Assembly: GCA_025267735.1 (NCBI GenBank)
Contig: CM046299.1
Span: forward strand, 40,873,733 to 40,937,732
Direction of reading: 5' to 3'
Origin: Mactra quadrangularis
Lineage: Eukaryota; Mollusca; Bivalvia; Venerida; Mactridae
DNA length: 64,000 nt
A model generated the notes under the pieces. That model saw nothing but the letters and a program-made list of their open reading frames with translations, made no database searches and had not been told where the DNA came from. Position numbers and translations under genes: made by a program. Positions 57,800 to 64,000 of this stretch are shown piece after piece (the stretch's first letter is position 1; every line of letters begins with the position of its first letter).

Positions 57800-59460
57800 T
57801 GTACTAGAATACTCGTACGAGTTATTCTAACACAGTGCAGTTTAAGAATTCCAAACCCTGGGGAAATCTACAATACGATTTAGAAAGCTGCCTTGTCTTG
57901 TCTAAACTTCAATTCAAGTATTTCAAAGCCATATTACTTGTGAAATCATACACCTCATTTAAATTAGAACTTTGTTTTCGGTCTCAAAAAGGGTATAAAA
58001 AACTTGAAGTGATACTTTATCCCAATGTTCGATTTTATTAAAATTCGTGTTGCAAACTTTCATTCAAATTTCTGATAACATTTTTTAATTAGATTTTTAA
58101 CAATTAACAAAATTCGTTCTTTTATAACAAAACGGGCTGTTCCATATTAATAATGATTGTTGTATGGTGGTTATTAATGACCAAATGTGTATGAAAGATG
58201 TAACTCTATCAAAACTTGCATTTCAACATTATACTTCTTCAAATCAAACGGGTTTTCGTTTTGGTACCACATCAAACAAGACACTTACAGTGTGAGTAAT
58301 ATGTACCTCAAGAACCAGGATAATAACATGATTGTACTACACATCGTTATGTCATTGCAAAACTAGTTTAACTTGGAGGAAATAAGTAAGGATTTGGAAT
58401 AGGTATGCTCTGAGCAACAGACATGTTTCTATAAATAGAGTTACAACTTGTTCGTTATTGTGATTGGTAAACAAAACATTGCGCAAGAGGAATTCCTGGA
58501 CATCATAAATGATTGCATAAGGTTGAAGCTGATAAGCGATGTATTGGCGTCACCAAAGGGATTATCAAAGATGATTACAATTGTTTACGATGTATACTTG
58601 TAAACAACCCATTTCAGGAAACAGGATATTACAACAGTGATGTAAATATACAGTACATAGGACAACCACAGTGCAGATATTGATAATATATCATTATTAC
58701 ATCAGCTTAAATCAATGACACTGTAATGAGCTCCTCTCAAGTCTGTTTCATTTATAGCGTCAAGCAAAATGGCTTCAGTCTAGATGCATCTACCGTACAT
58801 CGGAATGTAAATACATGTCAGCATTGGGTCGAATGAAACTAGTCGGCCTGTTTGTTACACATGTTAATTACATAATATTCGTCAAACTCCTGCAACATTC
58901 ATAGAATAGAAAAAAAACAATAACAAATTTTCTGTGAGCACAATACCTTTCCATTCAGTTAACACTGTTTGCCTAGCTGACGATATCAGCTACCATAAGC
59001 TACCGTAAAGGGGGTTGTTGAACTCACTTCAAAACTTCCTAAATCAATAATTATACCACGTGGGCATATTGACAAGAAGAAATTATGAATACACTGTACA
59101 AGTGACATGTATCTTCATTCATTCAATTGTTGCGGAAGCGTTTTAAGTGGTTTCAAACAAATTTTCTATATGAATGTAAACAATACATCCACCATGCCCT
59201 CCTTAAGACATTGGACAAACTCCTATGTTTATGATAAACCAAGTCAACTTTACCCATGAAAAAAGCAACAAAGTCGTCTGAGCAATTCCAAACTCAACAT
59301 GAGTTAGTTTGTCAACATTAAATTTAGACTAAAGCTGAAGTATACATCGAAGTATGATAATAACAGAATAGATTACATATCAAAGTGCAGGAACCAACCA
59401 TGCATCTTTAAAACTATAAACAACAAAAACATAACTATTTAAAGCAATGTGTTTTAAGAT
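57800..59460. other. Intergenic DNA without recognised features
   Basis: Short open frames lack splice context or protein character. No repeats shared with the rest of the window were noticed. Confidence 0.45.
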
Positions 59461-59469
59461 GTAACGTAA

Positions 59470-60033
59470 AAAACTGTGTCGACAGTTATACAATACAGCA
59501 ACATACAATGTACTCGTAAAGGATGTGTTAGTTTAAAGGAAACTAAGTACATAGTAGAAACTGCCACAGTAAGCAACGAAGACCTCCCATACAGACAAAC
59601 AGCAGAAGAAATTTAGATCTTTTACTACAGAATTAAAACGCCACAAAAATGACAAAAAAAAGAACCAGTGGTTTTGATTTTGAAACAAACAGTGACGAAA
59701 TAATTGCCAGTGGTGGTTTGAACCACGATGCATCAACCAACCAACCACACACTCTTGTCCTGACAGTTTGTAACAAATTGTTTGCCGAAAAATCTTCAAC
59801 CCACCCTTCACTTGACACTTTTGAATTGCCAATTTGAAAGTAAAAGACAAGTTCACAATGACATTCAATAGACTAGAGCACCAAAAGAAAAACATGCAAG
59901 AACACGGCAACAGATTTTTGAAAATGTAAACTTGTGTGCTAGATGCTTTGATTGCAGCAGGCAATGGATTTCTTAATTTTGGAGAAACAATTGCAGGGTT
60001 AGCTACGATCGCCATACCTTCTACTGTAAGATG
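59470..60033 (+). pseudogene. Frame-broken coding-like region, unrecognised
   Basis: Successive plus-strand frames look coding but are broken. One frame, 59470-59616, includes KETKYIVETATVSNEDLPYR and ends TAG. Shifted frames continue with FRSFTTELKRHKNDKK, then a stretch with PHTLVLTVCNKLFAEK, then LKVKDKFTMTFNRLEHQKKN to TAA near 59930. A further frame with LIAAGNGFLNFGETIAGLAT reaches a GTAAG near 60025. The pattern fits a decayed gene or retrocopy. Alternatively it is chance in a less AT-rich stretch; the minus strand also has a 160-codon frame. Confidence 0.3.
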
Positions 60034-60117
60034 GTTTTATTTGGATTTCAGAGCCTGAAAATGTTTAATGCCTGGATTTAGATGTTAACCAGTTACTAGG
60101 CGCATATTACAGTAGTC

Positions 60118-60252
60118 GCTTGACACTCTTAGATGATTTAGAATCAGTGGTTAGAGGGAGAATGGTCGTAGAAATTAGCTCCACGAAAGTATGCCCAGCC
60201 CAGGAATCGAACACATGACCACATGGCGCTACCGATTGAGCTAGCCGGGCGG
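60118..60252 (-). mobile_element. SINE family 1, head half
   Basis: On the minus strand GCCCGGCTAGCTCAATCGGT and GTGTTCGATTCCTGG give the A and B boxes. GGGCATACTTTCGTGGAGCT follows. The tail is missing. Confidence 0.8.
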
Positions 60253-60259
60253 ATTCGGA

Positions 60260-60890
60260 TCTAAGTTCACATTGAGATAGAATTCTGTGACAGAACTGAG
60301 CAGTTCTACTCTGTTCTAAATTTTGGACAGTAATCAAAGTAGTTGAATAATTATGTTAAAGTTGTATCAGCTAATTTCGTCCGCTGATCCAAGTTCACAT
60401 ACCGGCAAACCCAAGATAATAGCGAAAATAAACAAACGCTAATTATTTGTGAGGTCGATAGAGGACGTTTATATTTAATAACATACAATGGTTAGCAATT
60501 GTTAAAAAGTGTGTAGGCTTTTGTCGGAGATGTACAATTTGCCATTTCCGTCCGGTGTGTTGACACTAAACGTTTGCACGTTTCGTAATTATTCAGTGTA
60601 AACAGGTTTCAAAATCTGTTGCGCGTATTTAAATGAGCGAATTTGTTGCGAGAAAGTTAATATAGAAAATGTTGTTCCGACATTGTACGTATAGAACACT
60701 TGACGAAAATTAATGGCAACAACTCCCCACCATAATTGATATCAAAACATGACCATCTGATAGTGAAGACGTGCTTCCTGTGAATGAAACACTCACAAAG
60801 GGGAAGATAAATTGTCACAATGTTTAATAATGTATCATATGTATCTTGCATAGTAGTTTATAGATAGTGGTGGTAACTTTACATTTGAAA
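60260..60890. other. Intergenic DNA upstream of a candidate signal-peptide exon
   Basis: No gene or repeat is recognised. The promoter of the exon at 60893 would lie here if that exon is real. Confidence 0.4.
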
Positions 60891-60892
60891 CA

Positions 60893-60971
60893 ATGGATTT
60901 ATGTAACTACTGTTTAAATATAGTGATATTCCTCATCATTGTGGTCAATAGAACAACACGGGCATCTAGAA
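60893..60971 (+). CDS. Candidate signal-peptide first exon
   Basis: ATG opens a 26-codon frame (MDLCNYCLNIVIFLIIVVNR, then TTRASR) with the charge and hydrophobic core of a signal peptide. It runs into a consensus GTAAGTAAC donor in phase 1, typical of secreted and receptor proteins. The second exon was not found and may lie beyond 64000. Confidence 0.4.
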
Positions 60972-61189
60972 GTAAGTAACTTGTGTCATTTATCCAAGAT
61001 TTCTTTGATCTTTTAAAGATTGTAAATGTAATCTCGCCGCGGAACTGGACTTCCTAAGAATATGTAAATAGATTAACCAACTTACTACATCATCATCAAA
61101 AGCAACAAGCGTTTACGTTTTTAATGTCAGTATGAATAGCTATTCATAGCTAATGTTGAATTGTATTTGTTACAAATTGTCCGACAATA

Positions 61190-61330
61190 AATACAGTTTG
61201 TATTGTATTGTGTTGTTTTGTGTTGTATTGCATTGTGTTAATTAAGTCGTGTCGTGCCGCGCCGTGCCGCGCCGTGCCGTGCCGTGCCGTGCCGCGCCGT
61301 GCCGTGCCGTATCGTATCGTATTGTAAAGC
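61190..61330. repeat. Pentamer arrays TGTAT and CCGTG
   Basis: TGTAT-like pentamers at 61196-61245 change into CCGTG/CCGCG pentamers at about 61245-61310 and back to TCGTA. The GC-rich core is striking in this AT-rich window. Confidence 0.9.
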
Positions 61331-61499
61331 AACACAATGTTAATATCGTACTACACAAACGGCCTAAATGTAAAGTTATACATGTATTTTATTTCTGATA
61401 TTTTTTATACATGTTTAGTGTTAGTTGTTCTTGATAATAACACATCTGTTTATATATTGTTTGTAGTTGATGTTAATGTTGAGACATTGTTGTAAATAA

Positions 61500-62168
61500 A
61501 TTCTTTGTTGCTGCTGTTGTTATTGAACGATTGTTTAATGTTGTTGTTTTTATTGTTTATGTCGCTGTTTATGTTGTTGTTGTTGTTGTTAATAATGATG
61601 CTGTTGTTGTTGTTGTTGCTGTTGTTAATGTTGTTATTAATGTTGTTGTTGTTAATTTTGTTGCTATTGTTGTTGTAGCTTATATTGTAGCTAATGTTAA
61701 TGTTGTAAATGTGTATGTTGTTGCTAATGATGCTGTTGTTCTTGTTAATGTTAATGCTGTTGTAAATGTTGTTATTCATGTTGTTTATGTTAATCTGTTT
61801 GCTATTGTTGTCGTAGTGTGTAATGTTGCTAATGTTAATGGTGTTATTGTTAATAATGTTGTTAATCTTGTTGCTGTTAAGTTATTCATGTTAATGATGT
61901 TGTTGTCGTTAGTGTTGTTGTTGTTATTGTTATTATTGTTATTTTTGTAGGTGTAATTGTTATTGTTGTTGTTATTGTAGTTGTTATTGTTGTAGTTGTG
62001 GTTGTTGTAGTTGTTATTGTTGCTATTGTTATTATTGTAGTTGTTAATGTTTTTGTTGTAAATGTTGATGTTGTTGTTCTTAATGTTAATGTTACTGCTA
62101 ATGGTGTTAATGTTGCTGGTAATGCTGTTATTAACGTTGTTGCTAACTTTAATATTTTTGTTGTTAAC
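61500..62168. repeat. Degenerate GTT trinucleotide block, about 670 bp
   Basis: Mostly GTT, ATT and AAT trinucleotides kept in register, so frames stay open on both strands (Val-rich plus strand, Asn-rich minus strand). I treat these as repeat-derived, not genes. Confidence 0.9.
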
Positions 62169-62675
62169 ATTCTAAATCAGTAAACCATTTCTTACATGAA
62201 GCACAACTTCTTCAGCCTTAAACGACCCGAATTGCGATAAAAGGGACACCAACATAGTGGATACAGACTTATCTATGCTTAGATCTGGATTATGAATATA
62301 AATAAAAGAAACAACATGAATATTGTTAGGATTTTATATAATTAATTATGAACAAAGTGTCTCTCTTAAGTATGGTGACTCGACTCTCTCTCTCTAAATC
62401 TATAATTATGTTAACAGATAAACAAATACTATCTTATGTGTTAAGACAATGTACAATGTTGGTCAAAATACTAAGTGGATGTTCGGGGTTGTTATCTTTT
62501 TCATTTACATTATAGAGCTGAAACAATTACACTACTTATCTTTGTTATGCACAATTTTTAAATAATTTCCTGCACTTGTAATTATAAATTTTATGTTAAG
62601 TATAAGTGGTTTCAATATTATATCAATTCAACTCCTTAAGTATCGTCATTTCCAACGTCAGTAACACATCACTAC

Positions 62676-62975
62676 CTTCATTACCATCTAATATCACTAC
62701 CCAAAACATAATGTTCATCATTACTATCATCATCATCATCATCATCTTTACTATCATTATCATCATCATCACCACCAACAATATCATTTTGATAATTACT
62801 TATATCAATATCAACATCAGCACTATCATTACCAACAATAATATCATTATTATCATCATCATCACCACCAACAATATCATTTTGATAATTACTTATATCA
62901 ATATCAACATCAGCACTATCATTACCAACAACAATATCATTATCATCATCATCATCATTACCAATAATATCAATT
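62676..62975. repeat. ATC-rich block with a duplicated 96-bp unit
   Basis: Two nearly identical copies (about 62749-62844 and 62845-62940) contain CACCACCAACAATATCATTT and ATCAATATCAACATCAGCAC. They lie inside ATC microsatellite. The minus strand reads an Asp-rich peptide (ADVDIDISNYQNDIVGGDDD), but no ATG opens that frame. Confidence 0.85.
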
Positions 62976-63068
62976 TTAACATTCTTCAACTTCCCGTTTC
63001 ATGGAAAAAGTACAGAGTTTTAATAAACATTTGACTTACACTGATCACAAAAAAGTCACTAAGTAAAT

Positions 63069-63368
63069 GCTTGGTTTGTTTTTGTTGGGTTTAAATCCGT
63101 AGCAACACATTATATAGGTCAAATAACGGCGACCAGTCAACCTATTCACTTCTCCTGGAAAGGCTAAATCTCTGGTTCCAGCTGTTAACTAACTACTAAG
63201 CGCATACTTTCGACAGTGACTGACAACCGCCCTTCATAATTAAGAATCATTGGTAAGAGAATGAATGGCCGTAGAAATTATTTCATGACCAAGCTCCACT
63301 AAAGTATGCCCCGTCCGGGAATCGAAACTACGACCCCTCGATCAGTAGACTTGCGTGCTTCCAACTGA
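63069..63368 (-). mobile_element. SINE family 1, head-truncated
   Basis: Tail GTTGGGTTTAAATCCGTAGC, hairpin GCTAAATCTCTGG, B-box inverse GGGAATCGAAACTACGACCC. The outer A-box part is lost. Confidence 0.78.
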
Positions 63369-63462
63369 ATGCACAATGCTTACATGCTTCTTCATTGAGA
63401 AAAAAACATTGAGAAATGTTTAACATGATTATGTCATTGTAACAATGTTTATGTATATACGT

Positions 63463-63468
63463 TTTATT
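63463..63468 (-). promoter_or_regulatory. Candidate poly(A) signal
   Basis: AATAAA on the minus strand, about 100 nt after the stop at 63567, in the right place for the exon at 63567-63867. Confidence 0.5.
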
Positions 63469-63566
63469 TACCAGAGTAATTAAAATGTGTTACGTACTAG
63501 AGTCATTTAACAAATAACTTACAATTTACGCAACGATGAAACACGGTGCTGTTGAAATTAATCACC

Positions 63567-63867
63567 TTACGCAAATATCGAAAACAATTCGTATTTCAAA
63601 GCCCATACAAATAAGCATTTATTGACAATTTTATAACAAGCATCCAAGTCCCTGTTAATGATTCTCTTGTATAAACTGATCGCACTATTTTCATCGTCGG
63701 CAACCACATTACTTTCTTCCGTTACACCCCATATGTACCGTGGACAATTTGACTGGCAAGTTTGCATGAATATGCATGAGTCAGGGAAGACCAATCTTCT
63801 TCCAATGAAATCGCGTGTTACAATTAAATACTCTTCAATAACAATGAGATCATACTGGGTTTCCCCA
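63567..63867 (-). CDS. Last exon of an unrecognised minus-strand gene
   Basis: The acceptor CTATTTGTAG is followed by 1 nt, 99 codons and TAA. It begins GETQYDLIVIEEYLIVTRDF and contains CIFMQTCQSNCPRYIWGV and RIINRDLDACYKIVNKCLF. The frame is open across the whole segment, has a coding-like residue mix, and an AATAAA follows. It needs a preceding exon ending in phase 2, which would lie beyond 64000. The family is not recognised; the Cys pattern suggests a folded domain. Confidence 0.6.
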
Positions 63868-64000
63868 CTACAAATAGAAACAAACGCACATGTTTATTTT
63901 AAATAAAAAAAATGTTGCTAAATTCCATTGGCTAGTTTTCCGCAGTGGTTTCCTTGTGGAACCAATGAAACTGCCTCATTAATTATTCATGATTACGAGG

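Noticed and set aside
61150..61335. Minus-strand frame with GTARHGTARHG repeats
   Set aside because: It is the pentamer microsatellite read through, with no other support.
61531..62183. Val-rich and Asn-rich long frames on both strands
   Set aside because: Trinucleotide repeats stay open in register by composition; there is no start context, domain or splice signal.
1..64000. CRISPR array or prokaryotic operon
   Set aside because: Tandem repeats here are uninterrupted minisatellites without spacers, and the genes are spliced. The DNA is eukaryotic.

Overview
The window is AT-rich nuclear DNA from an animal. Short exons sit in long introns packed with small transposons. The tRNA-headed SINEs, the many short inverted-repeat elements and the style of the genes suggest a mollusc, probably a bivalve. 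That is an inference from composition and repeat style; no species is claimed. Genes were rebuilt by hand from splice sites, reading phase and protein similarity, because almost no single open reading frame is a whole gene.

Layout. (1) 1-5.1 kb, plus strand: the 3' end of an unrecognised gene. One internal exon can join either of two tandemly duplicated 70-nt terminal exons that encode different C-termini. (2) 5.1-8.5 kb: convergent intergenic DNA made of repeats. (3) 8.5-32.2 kb, minus strand: a complete ASCC2 gene with 16 coding exons. All phases agree, giving 758 residues with a CUE domain. Its introns hold nested transposons, an inverted repeat flanking exons 9-10, and a 36-bp tandem repeat that multiplies the 3' splice site of exon 15 in frame. 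(4) 32.2-34.1 kb: the divergent interval between ASCC2 and the next gene. (5) 34.1-52.1 kb, plus strand: a type I membrane receptor gene with ten exons and 814 residues. It has a signal peptide, a divergent SRCR-like domain, a cysteine-rich (perhaps WSC-like) region, a Ser/Thr stalk, one transmembrane helix and a 428-residue cytoplasmic tail. The tail carries eight 10-residue repeats with an RKxS core and several Cys clusters. (6) 52.1-64 kb: repeat-rich DNA with a LINE end, SINEs, DNA-transposon remnants and simple-sequence blocks. It also has a palindrome cluster, several isolated coding-like segments, a candidate signal-peptide exon (plus strand) and the last exon of a minus-strand gene that continues beyond the window.

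ASCC2 is a known housekeeping factor acting with the ASCC3 helicase in alkylation repair and stalled-ribosome rescue. The receptor looks lineage-specific and is the best candidate here for undescribed biology. No operon-like linkage is expected or seen. No CRISPR array, rRNA or genuine tRNA gene was found.
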